DNA from: Prionace glauca
Lineage: Eukaryota > Chordata > Chondrichthyes > Carcharhiniformes > Carcharhinidae
Assembly (NCBI GenBank): GCA_037974335.1
Contig: CM075760.1
Location: forward strand, 58,805,812-58,869,811
Length of the DNA: 64,000 bases
Reading direction: 5' to 3'
The notes under the pieces are model-generated. The model saw nothing but the letters and a program-made list of their open reading frames with translations, did no database searches and was not told the origin of the DNA. The position numbers were made by a program, and so were the translations under genes. Within the stretch, counting starts at the first letter, position 1, and each line of letters opens with the position of its first letter. Positions 23,376 to 32,683 of the stretch are shown one piece after another.

Positions 23376-24275
23376 ATCCTATTGAAACAACAGCTCTCTT
23401 GTACCTGATTAGCACCGTGTTCTATTGTACAGTATAATCTGATTTCTGTTATTGAAGAGTTCCTCTCATAGCTGCCAATGATTGGAGAAATGATCAGTTC
23501 ATAACCTGATTCAATGGAAGATAAAACATTTATTCTTGTGATATTGTGCAATGTGCCGCAAATCTCTGATATCCTGTATTCCCAATACCAGTGTATGTTA
23601 GACAGCCGGTGGCCAATACAGTGAGTTGCAATGATCTGGATGCTGAAGGAGAACTTTAATGATCTCAGTGTCCGTTCCGATTCATTAACTTCTCCGTCAA
23701 AAATCAATTTAATTTTATGTTTCTCTATCAACTCACTATTTAATTATTAGGTTAGGGTTCTCATTATTTTCAAAGGCCTGTCTTCGAGATTGGGACAGTT
23801 TGAAAATATAAGGAGAAACATTGTATTGTGTGAGAGTTTCTTCTCATCTCCAAACCCAACTTGTACAGTGATAGCCATCCACACTGCAAATAGAATCACT
23901 TTGTATATTCCACACATTTAATTACAGAAATCGATGGTATTTCTTCTGATAAATTGTGCTTTATTATTGTAATGTGGCAGAGACACGGAATTGTTGCAAA
24001 ATTGTCTCATGTTCCAAAATGTCATTTCATCATTTTTAGATTTATTTTCTTGTTGGGGGTGTGGTAATAAAATCACCATATTTACAATGGAATGAGTTAT
24101 TTTAAAAGTAAAGAGATGATGAACTGTAATATCATCATTAGAAATAATGGGGACAATACAATGAACATTTCAGCCAAACAAATATCCCGATACAGATAAA
24201 ATGCCCATTTTAATATTAATCTATTGTAAATCTCCGAGTCCATTCTGTTGGGGGTGTGGAAGGTGGGACGTGGAT

Positions 24276-24317
24276 CCAGGCGCCGCCTCCAGCAGGGAAT
24301 CAACAGGCGGCGCCTGG
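24276..24317. promoter_or_regulatory. Perfect 13-bp GC-rich inverted repeat upstream of VH
   Basis: CCAGGCGCCGCCT (24276-24288) and AGGCGGCGCCTGG (24305-24317) are exact reverse complements around a 16-nt loop. It ends 23 bp upstream of the TATA-like box and about 120 bp upstream of the VH ATG. It could be a dyad protein site or a hairpin/cruciform. The decayed upstream VH copy has no equivalent. Confidence 0.8.
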
Positions 24318-24339
24318 AAAGCCGCCCCCTTCTGCCGGG

Positions 24340-24349
24340 TATTTAAATA
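24340..24349 (+). promoter_or_regulatory. TATA-like box of the VH promoter
   Basis: TATTTAAATA, itself palindromic, lies 90 bp before the leader ATG, a usual distance for a VH promoter. I find no exact ATGCAAAT/ATTTGCAT octamer in the 150 bp upstream, where most vertebrate VH promoters carry one. Confidence 0.6.
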
Positions 24350-24438
24350 CCGCTCACTGGGACCGGAATCCAACAGTCCGGGAGCTGGTTTGTTCACTGA
24401 GTTCCTGACACAACCATTTCCCCCAAATCACCAGAAAG

Positions 24439-24484
24439 ATGAGGTCGGCCATTTCTCTCAGTTTGTTGCTGACTTTCTTATCTG
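24439..24484 (+). CDS. IgH VH leader exon
   Basis: The ATG at 24439 (context AGAAAGATGA) opens a hydrophobic signal peptide, MRSAISLSLLLTFLS, and the exon ends TCTG before the donor GTGAGT at 24485. The split Gly codon is completed in the V exon; the leader then reads GVQS before the mature V. It directs the heavy chain into the secretory pathway. The first exon of this IgM cluster; intron of 133 bp to the V exon. Confidence 0.93.
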
Positions 24485-24617
24485 GTGAGTATTTTTTTTA
24501 TTATTGTTCAAGTCTCTCACTGTTACTGTCTCAGTGTTAGTCTCTCTCTGGAATGTTCCAGACTCAGCAATCATTTCACTAAGATTAACCCCCGGTGTTT
24601 TTGATCTATTTTTACAG

Positions 24618-24922
24618 GTGTCCAGTCGGATGTTGTGTTGACCCAGCCAGAGGCAGCGACCGGGGATCCCGGAGGTTCCCTGAAACTGACCTGTGAAGCC
24701 AGCGGGTTCAATGTTGGCAGCTATTACATGGGTTGGATCCGGCAGGTTCCCGGACAGGGCCTGGAGTGGCTGGTTAGCTACTATACTTCATCTGACAACA
24801 GCTACGCCCCATCAATTAAGGGTCGATTTACTGCGTCCAAAGACACTTCAAACAACATCTTCTCTTTGGACATGAGGAGCCTGAAGATCGAAGACACGGC
24901 CATCTATTACTGTGCCAGAGAC
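24618..24922 (+). CDS. IgH variable segment (VH)
   Basis: Antigen-binding variable domain of the heavy chain. Acceptor TTTACAG ends at 24617. After GVQS the mature domain starts [20 protein letters not shown]; the invariant residues are present: Cys in LTCEASGF, Trp in [29 protein letters not shown], and [13 protein letters not shown]1 is around [11 protein letters not shown]2 around [14 protein letters not shown]. The germline segment ends CARD at 24922, directly before the RSS heptamer. DVVLTQPEA is typical of shark IgM VH. No stop or frameshift, so functional in the germline. It must join a D to be expressed; the open frame that continues past 24922 to 24994 is only read-through of the RSS. 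Confidence 0.95.
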
Positions 24923-24961
24923 CACAGCGAGAGGATCCAGGGCTTCACCCGGACAAGAACA
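24923..24961 (+). promoter_or_regulatory. VH recombination signal, 23-bp spacer
   Basis: Heptamer CACAGCG (24923-24929; consensus CACAGTG), 23-bp spacer, nonamer ACAAGAACA (24953-24961; consensus ACAAAAACC). RAG site joining VH to the 12-spacer side of D1 (or D2). Heptamer position 6 is C instead of T, so a moderate signal. Confidence 0.92.
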
Positions 24962-25307
24962 GCCCGGGAGGGGATTCCGCAACTTCCATCATAACCTGAA
25001 GGTCAGTATCTGTTTTAAATGCAATATGATCGAGGCTGGTCACAACCAAACTATAATCGCGTTAAAAAAAAGTAACACAGAATGTATTTAACAGTAAAAC
25101 TTCCCAATCTCACCGATATAACTGGTGAGCTTTTCACTGACTTTATATTCATTGTACTGTCGGCAAGTACCACACACGATATATTACTCTTGTTAATATT
25201 TCTGATAGATTGTGTTATATAAACATTTGCCTACATTTTACATTAGAGCGAAATTAATGGTCCTTTTAAAGTGAATATTGAACAGCAGTACTGAACAGAG
25301 TGAATGC

Positions 25308-25388
25308 AGTTTTTGTATGGGTGTGTGTCACTGTGATATACTATGGGAGTCACAGTGCTGAGAAAAGCGCCATCCTCATACAAAAACC
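25308..25388 (+). other. D1 segment with its two recombination signals
   Basis: 5' signal: nonamer AGTTTTTGT (25308-25316), 12-bp spacer, heptamer CACTGTG (25329-25335). D1 core is 15 nt, ATATACTATGGGAGT (25336-25350), open in all three frames (IYYGS, YTM, ILWE). 3' signal: heptamer CACAGTG (25351-25357), 22-bp spacer, nonamer ACAAAAACC (25380-25388). Both heptamers and the 3' nonamer match consensus. The 12/22 arrangement lets D1 join VH upstream and D2 downstream. Confidence 0.94.
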
Positions 25389-25697
25389 TCAGAAAAGGAC
25401 GTTGCTTAAATTTGTGACCAATGCCATTGCCGAATGCCAAAGTAAATGAGGGTTCAACAAAATAATACTGAGAAACAGCTTTGTTTCTTTTTAAGATGTA
25501 AAATGCTTCAATTTTATTGTTATTGATTTACACGCTGAATGTGCACAGAGAGTGTAAAAGTTTCTAACCCCTTTTATCAATATCATGACCAGTAAAAATT
25601 GAAATATCTCACTGACTCACCCTTAACGAGCTGGAAACAGGTTTTTGAAATAGCAGTGAAATTAACTGTCTGTATTTTATAGTTAACAGTCCGCCTC

Positions 25698-25765
25698 AGT
25701 ATTTGTCATGTTGTGTCTCACTGTGATTACTGGATGGCACAGCAGTTACTGTCAATACAAAAACC
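25698..25765 (+). other. D2 segment with its two recombination signals
   Basis: 5' signal: nonamer AGTATTTGT (25698-25706), 12-bp spacer, heptamer CACTGTG (25719-25725). D2 core is 12 nt, ATTACTGGATGG (25726-25737), encoding ITGW, LLD or YWM by frame. 3' signal: heptamer CACAGCA (25738-25744), 12-bp spacer, nonamer ACAAAAACC (25757-25765). With 12-bp spacers on both sides it can join D1 (22) or VH (23) upstream and JH (23) downstream. D1-D2 distance is about 375 bp. Confidence 0.94.
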
Positions 25766-26090
25766 CCTCAGCACTGATTGACTGAAACTGGATCAGTGTC
25801 ACTTTTAAATCCCTACTGTAATCACAGTACAGTATTATTTATGTCCAGCACTGACCACATGGCAGGAATAAACAGGGAAAATCTTGATAATTACTCAATT
25901 ATCGATGTGTGTTTTCAACAACATGTTCACCTGTAACTCTGTGAAATATAAAACTTTAGGGTCATTTATGAATGTCAAATGATATCCAGAAATACAATTA
26001 TAATCTAATAAACATTAATTGATTTTGCTTTTCCTTGGGTTTGTGGATATTTAAAATAATGGTGATTTTGTCTCTATTTTGTGCAGGGAC

Positions 26091-26177
26091 GGTTATTGGA
26101 TGACACAGCGTACGGAATGTGACACTGTGACTACTTCGATTACTGGGGACAAGGGACCATGGTGACGGTGACTACAG
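26091..26177 (+). other. JH segment with recombination signal
   Basis: Signal: nonamer GGTTATTGG (26091-26099; consensus GGTTTTTGT), 23-bp spacer, heptamer CACTGTG (26123-26129). JH coding (26130-26177) reads YFDYWGQGTMVTVTT, with the canonical WGQG motif, and ends ACAG before donor GTAAGA at 26178. The exon end is phase 1, matching CH1. The nonamer is the weakest of the cluster. VH (23) cannot join JH (23) directly, so at least one D must be used. Confidence 0.94.
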
Positions 26178-26469
26178 GTAAGAACCATCCACTTATTGAG
26201 TAACTGGTTTACATGTGTCTTTGTTTTATATTTTTATCTGTACTAATAATCCATGTGGTAACATAAATGTGAGTTTGGTGGATTCTCGGTTGAGAATTGT
26301 TCCAATGTTTCCTGTGAATCTGCTGCAAATGGGTTTTAGAATTCTGCTCTTTCTGGACAATACGTACTGCTGAGGGATTCAATCCCAAATTGTTGGGATT
26401 TTGTGTTTATCTGTTGAGGTTATTGTGTGGTTGGGTTACTTTAAAATCCGAATGTCTGTTATACAATTC

Positions 26470-27560
26470 AGCGTTTCTGCAGCGTTTAATCTCGGTGACA
26501 TCTAGTGGCTGCGGTTTGTACCATCTACTGCACAAGTGTTTGAAATTTAAACCAAAAATTTAAAAAATCTAACATTTCTATATTTATCCAGTGAAAATGT
26601 TCCACTCACTCACAATGCTGGTGCTGCTGTGCAATATTTTCTGCTTGTTCGAAACATTAATTAGTTTGGTGTTGGGCGAATTGGCTGGAATTTATATTAA
26701 ACATTTCTGTAAATGTTATATTTGATTCTGTTGAAAGTGTTTGTAGAATTGTGCTGCGTCTGCCTGAAGCGGGGTTCAGTCTCTCAGTGATGCGTTTTTT
26801 TTTCCTCTGGTGAGGAGATTATAAATCTGGGTGACTTTAAATACGTAAAATTTGTGAATTAATTTTTTGTTTCTGCATTGTTTGAACTCAGTGACACTGA
26901 GCTGTTACACGTTTTGTGATTGAATATGAACATTCTGCGGGTCGCAACTGCTTGATGCATAACTGCAGGGAGAAATAAAGCTATTGTATTTGTATGTTTA
27001 AAATCTTTAGTCATAACGGCTTAAGCCGCTCGTTCAGAACATAGTTTGTCACTGCATTCAGATTTTGGGGTATCTGCAATGTTTAATCTCGGTGGCATTT
27101 GATGGCTGGAACTTTTACCATCCAAATGTTTAAATATGTTTGAAATATGACCCAATATGAATAAGACGTGATAAAGTTTCAACGCTAATTTGTTGGACAA
27201 ATTCTACCTCCTCGCAATGCTATTGCTATTATTCTAGATTTCTGTTTAGTTTAATAATTGGTTAAGAGCTGGTTTGCTAGATTCGATATTGAGATTTATT
27301 TTGCAATGTTACATTTGATTCTGTTGAATGGATAATTGATCTGTTTTTCTGTGAAGCGGATTCATTCCCTCATTGATGTGGTTTGTTGTGTTTCTGCTGA
27401 GGAGATTCTGTGGTGCAGTCACCGTGAATGTTTAAAATTTATGCTATGGTTTGGCTTTGTGGCATTATTTCTGTGTTGTTTAAATAGTGTATAACGGTGC
27501 CGTTGAGAGTTTAGATGTTTTCTGGTTGAACAGAAACAATCTTTGAGTTTGAAAATCCAT
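26470..27560 (+). repeat. Degenerate ~0.6-kb tandem repeat
   Basis: 26476-26800 aligns with 27073-27395: GTTTAATCTCGGTG(A/G)CAT, then TTGATTCTGTTGAA, then GAAGCGG(G/A)TTCA, at an offset of about 595 bp. Shorter half-units recur near 26874, 27470, 28172 and 28970. Strongly diverged, so old. Intronic, + orientation. Confidence 0.7.
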
Positions 27561-28364
27561 GTAGGGAGAAAACAAGCAGGCTGGGGGGAAAGAACACCTA
27601 AAAGATATTACAGCATTTTTATAAATTTTAAATAACGCTTACAAATTCAAGTGAGTCATGACTTACAACGCTCATTCGGACACTAAGTCTTTGCTGCAAT
27701 CACAAACTTCCCATGAACAAGTTTAATAGTAAAATTAATGTAAATCAAAGAATTATTAATCGGTAATTTAACTCCATATTCACCACAGATTATTTTATAT
27801 TAATAATTTAGCAATAATCCCCTTTAATAGTTCTGTTGTGTATTTCACACAATTAACATTTTCCAGACTGGAAATATTTTGTGACAATTCCAGAAGCTAT
27901 TTCAATGATAACCTGCTGTTTTCACAGCCGTGCTCAGTTGAACAAGATACTTTGCATTAATCGGTATATCCCAGATTAAGTTCACATTTACTGGAATACG
28001 AGTTTTGCAGAATAATTTCCTTTTTTGGAAATTTTTGTATCCGATTATTAATTTTTTTCTATGCAATTGGAACCAGATTATCCGTTCTAAGTATTTTTTT
28101 AAATTAGATACCGAGATAATTAATTACTTATCGTATCTCAAAATTTGTGAAATTGTTTAGTGTTCCTCAATTGTTTTTACATTGTTTACGCTCAGTGAAA
28201 CTGAGCAGTTCTGGCGAAATGAAAATAAAATTGCCTTTGAATATTCTTGTAGGGATAAAGCAGAAAAGTTTCGGAAAATAAAATAAATATATGTTAGGGC
28301 ATTTTATTCATGTTAACTAATGGTTACATATTAAAATAAAACATGAATTACAATTCACTGTACC

Positions 28365-28650
28365 TCTGTTAGGGACATTACACTGCCTTGAATCTGTTAT
28401 ATTCGAAGTCCTCATTTTCAGAAAAATAATTGCCCAGTTTTTGTGATTTGAGACAGTCAGGGAGAAATAGTTAAAAGGCAAAGGGAGTTTTAAAATGAAC
28501 ATCAGGTTAATTTAAATTTTTATTGATGTTTTCACTGTTGTAATTTGACCTTTGATCAATTAGAATCAAACAGTTTATAAAAATTTGACAGACTGAACAG
28601 TTTTCTGACAGATGGAATTCGCTGACACTCAAGTAAAATTGTTCAAATGA
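28365..28650 (+). repeat. Duplicated intron block, copy 1
   Basis: Aligns with 29670-29945. Shared order: GTTAGGGACATT / GATAGGGATATT, CCTGAATCTGTTAT, CTCATTTTCAG, GAGAAATA(G/A)TTAAAAG, TTGATCAA, CAACAGTTT / AAACAGTTT and TTGACAGA(C/T)TGAACAG. Confidence 0.75.
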
Positions 28651-29119
28651 TTGTCTTTGAATTGTAGTAAAGTGTCAACAGAAACTGGCTACCGACTGAC
28701 AATTAAATGCTTGAAATTCAAAAAGATTATATAAAAATAATATGATATTATAAATACTATAAAAATAATATTAGCTCAGCACTTAATAACATCATGTCTC
28801 CCATTAATGTCAAACACAGAATGGAAGAATAAATGACAGAATGGAAGAATTCATACTAACTGAAGCTTATGTTTAATTCTTATTAAATATTATAATGAAG
28901 AAAAGGTTGAGACTTATATTCTGCATCGTGTTTTTAGCGTTACAGAGGATTTGAATCAATTATCGTCCCTGTGTTTGCACTGTTTAATTCAGGTCTTCTT
29001 TAATTAAACAATGTGTTCAGTAATGAAGTTTTTATATGGGTGGCCTAAATTATTAAATCTAGGAAGCAGTATTATTGATTTCAAACGGCCAGGCCGTTAC
29101 AGTCTGGACAAACTCAGAA

Positions 29120-29127
29120 ATTTGCAT
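29120..29127 (+). promoter_or_regulatory. Intronic octamer, possible Emu-like element
   Basis: Perfect ATTTGCAT, the Oct-1/Oct-2 site of immunoglobulin promoters and intronic enhancers, 2.9 kb downstream of JH. A single perfect 8-mer in 10 kb can occur by chance, so this is suggestive only. Confidence 0.35.
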
Positions 29128-29669
29128 TTTTAACACGTTTGTTCGTTGTAATAAGATATTTGTCGTAAAAGTGAAAAAGTAAAATATTGCAATGTGATTA
29201 GATTTAAGTAAATGAATGACAGATGTTTGAATGTTTCCATTCAGTAATTTGAAATTATAGTTTAACATTGAGATTTAATTGTAATCTAATTATTTAACAA
29301 TGTTGGGGGCAGAAGCACGTTTTGAATGATTGAAAACTCATTTTATTGCAGAGAACAAATCAGCTGACAGGAGAACTAACTGACAATTAACAATAACTTA
29401 AAATGTAATATTAACGCTGATTAATTCAAAACAAAAGACCTTGAATATTGCACTAGCGTGCAAAATATCATCAGTCTTAGAGAATATTTAATTGTATCAA
29501 AATGAATTCAAAAACAAAACATTTCTTTACTCAACTGTGCTCGGCTCGATAAGTTGTTTTGCCTTGATAATTTTGTTGATTACATTTAATTAAGAAATTA
29601 GATCCAATCAGGTAACGATTTTCAATGTAAATATTTCCCGGTTTGTTTAATTCTTAGTGTGTCACTGTA

Positions 29670-29945
29670 TCTCTGATAGGGATATTGAACTGTCCTGAAT
29701 CTGTTATTTTTGCTCATTTTCAGCGAAATTACATTTTTACACAATTTTCGCGAAGTGATACAGGCAGAGAGAAATAATTAAAAGTCGAGAGGAGTTCTGA
29801 ATACCCGTTTAATTTGAAATAGGTTATTGATTTTCTGTTGTAACTTGACTATTGATCAAAGAGAACCCAACAGTTTGAAATTGACAGATTGAACAGATCT
29901 TTCTGCTGGGAACTCGACTGTTGAATTGTTTGTGTCTGTTCTGTT
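29670..29945 (+). repeat. Duplicated intron block, copy 2
   Basis: Partner of 28365-28650, offset about 1.3 kb. See that entry. Confidence 0.75.
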
Positions 29946-30404
29946 TCTGGGTGTGTGGTCACTGTGTTGGGACCAGGAATCTCCCTGACTGGTTATAAAT
30001 CTTTTGATTCCTTCTCTTGTACTGCAGGAAATGAAATTTTATTTATTTCTTCAATGCACTTGTATCTGTGGGAAATGTGACTGTTTGACTCGGTGTCTCA
30101 GAAATTAAGTCCCTGAAGCATATTGTGTCTATCAGAGAAGCAGAAACATCAGACTGTAGAGGGAGAATTGGGTGATTTTTAAGCAGTGATGTACCGGCCT
30201 TGGGAATGTTCGATGAACAAATACAATGTGAGATTTACTATATTGTGCTCCGTAATACAGCAGCCCCTGAACTGTTTAGTTTGACAGTTGAAGGGTCACA
30301 TTCACCTGCATATTATTTTTAATCTTCTAAAGGCATTTTAGAGACATTTGCTCGGCCAGAATTTATAATCTCATTGTTCCTTCACAAAGTATTGATATGA
30401 AGCA

Positions 30405-30790
30405 TCCTTGAACAACTGCAGTCCATATGCTGCAGACATCCGCCCTGCTGTTAGGCAGGGAGTTCCAGGATTTTGACCCAGCGATTATGAATGAATTGAG
30501 AAATTGTTTCAGGTCAGGATGGTGTGTGTTTTGGAGGGAAGCTTACAGGTTATAGTGTTTCATATGTGGCTGCTGCCCTTGTCCTGTTAGGATGTAAAGG
30601 CAGCGTGTTTGGACAGTGTAATCTATGGAGCCTTGGTGAATTGCTGCAGTGCATGTTGTATATAATGCACACAGTGCTGACACTGCTTGTTAGTGATGGA
30701 GAGAGTAAATAGGGTGAATGAGGGGCCGGGTAATCTTGTGGGTGGCTTTGCCCTGGATTGTGTCAGATTCCGTGAGGTTTTACAAGTTTC
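30405..30790 (-). mobile_element. Antisense LINE fragment in JH-CH1 intron
   Basis: TTAGGCAGGGAGTTCCAGGA, TTTTGACCCAGCGATTATGA, GGAGCCTTGGTGAATTGCTG and TTGTGGGTGGCTTTGCCCTG belong to the family at 11640-12390. Decayed, no frame. Confidence 0.6.
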
Positions 30791-30964
30791 TATCATTGAG
30801 GAAAGAGGAAATTATTTAATTGTGACTGACTTGTGAAATATTTAAATGTTTTTCCAACCCGTGCCCCACAGTCCGTGTTGTGCTCGCTTGTCACTCCCAC
30901 TTACTGTGCGAGTGGGTGAGTATATGTGGAGTGAGGGTGCTTTTCCAGACTGAATCAGCCAGCT

Positions 30965-31830
30965 AGAGACTTACACACATCACACACTCTCACACACATA
31001 AATACACACATACAGACGCTTATATTCTCTCACACATACACACGCACACTTACTGTCTCATACGATCTCTCACACACATTTTTTCTCTCACGGTCTACAG
31101 ACTCTGTCTCAAATACAAATACAGACATCCTCTCGCTCTCTCAATCAGTCTCACACAGCTCATATACAAAAACACTCATACGCACACACCTCCACACACA
31201 TTTTCCCTTACACGCAGACACACACACACATAAGCATCGTCTCACGCTCTCGCACACGCACTCTCTCTCCCAAACTCTGTCACACACGCTCAAGTTGTCT
31301 CACATTTATTCACACACACTTTCTCACAATTCCTCTTGCACACACATCTCTCTCTCTCTCTCTCACACACACACATATATTTCTATCTCTGATGCACACA
31401 CTATCTCACATCTGTACATTCTTGCTCTCACACTAGCTCTCTCACACTCTCTCACAAACATAGACCGATGCACACACTCTAACGTATACGCAGACACAGT
31501 CTCTCACATAAGCACAGTCTCACGCAAACATTCTCTGACACACACACACACACACTTTGCTTCTGTCACCCACACACATTGCGCACATCATTCTCTCTCT
31601 CACACAATCCCGTGCACATTTCCACACACTCATGAACAGTTTATTTTGCTTTCCAATAGGCATACTGCCCCCTTGCAAACGCAGCCCATTGTCTCACACA
31701 CGTGCAAACACAGTCTATCACACACAAGTACCTTCACACACACATTCACCCTCTCTCTCTATCAAACACACACCCAAACACCCTCTCATGCACTTTCCAC
31801 CTCACATACGTCAGAGAGACTGTCATTTAC
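30965..31830. repeat. CA/TC-rich cryptic simple repeat
   Basis: About 0.85 kb of mixed (CA)n, (TC)n and CTCACACA words. The long Ser/His/Thr-rich frames it creates are simple-sequence artefacts, not genes. Confidence 0.9.
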
Positions 31831-31833
31831 ATC

Positions 31834-32150
31834 ATAGAATAGAATCACGAAATCCTATAGTACAGAAGGAGGCCGTTCAGCCCATCGAGTCCGCATCAAC
31901 AGGAATCCCACCAAAGCCCTATCCCCAGAACCACATGTGTTTACTCTAACTAGACCTCCTGAAACTAAGGGGCAATTTAGCACGGCCAGTCCCCTGAACC
32001 CAAACGTCTTTGGACTGTGGGAGGAAACAGGAGCACCCAAAGGAAACCCAAGCAGACACGGGGTGAACTTACTAACTCCATACACAATGACTCATATCGG
32101 GAATTGAACTGTGAGGCAGCAGCGTTAATCGCTGTGCCGCCTCGGCCACC
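31834..32150 (-). mobile_element. HE1-like SINE, antisense, near full length
   Basis: Runs from ATAGAATAGAATCACGAAAT through GGAGGCCGTTCAGCCCATCG, GGGCAATTTAGCACGGCCAG, TGGGAGGAAACAGGAGCACC to the tRNA-like head (GGGAATTGAACTGTGAGGCA, GTTAATCGCTGTGCCGCC) at the right. All three parts (tail, body, head) are present. Confidence 0.75.
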
Positions 32151-32683
32151 CCTTCCCCCTCCCCCGGTAACATTTGAATGAGGGTGGGATCGGGAAGCCC
32201 GTGTAAAACTCATGTGAATAAGTTTCAGCTGGAAATTCTTCTCTGTTTGGAGTCATATTTAGCACAAAGCAAGATGGTGATGTTTGGTGGAGGTCAAACA
32301 TCTAAGTTGAGAAATCACTGCAGGAGTTCGGCAGGGGGCTGTTCTGGGACCAACAATCTTCTATTGCTTCATCAATGACACATTCCATCCAACATGAGGT
32401 CAGAAGTAGGGATTTCCATGTGTTACACCGGACACAAAGACACAATCAATAAGAAGGGATCTGGCTGAGACTAAGTCCGCCTGGCTCCCCAATACTGGTG
32501 TAAACTTGGTGTTTGATTCCTGTGTGACCCTAGTTTTGCTGGAAGCTTCCCTTCCAGCTCCCTCAGTCTGTCTATTTGTTCACTGATCCGTGTTTCTGAA
32601 AGAAAGGCCCCGACATTAAAGCAGCTGCCCGGTGATCTACACTGATTCCTGACTTTACACAGCCCTGTTACTGAAAGCTGATC

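Larger units (their letters stand above)
22280..24615 (+). repeat. Duplicated VH-upstream block, functional copy
   Basis: Partner of 13030-15610. Anchors are listed at that entry. It ends in the promoter, leader exon and leader intron of the functional VH. Conservation of non-coding text over 2.3 kb marks duplication of a V-bearing segment rather than retroposition. Confidence 0.8.

Noticed and set aside
24923-24994. Extension of the V frame past CARD
   Set aside because: This is read-through of the RSS heptamer, spacer and nonamer; the coding segment ends at 24922.
31295-31949. Long Ser/His/Thr-rich open frames (and similar ones at 33389-34961 and 41101-42219)
   Set aside because: They are translations of CA/TC/CACTCACC simple repeats with no conserved motif; stops are rare only because of base composition.
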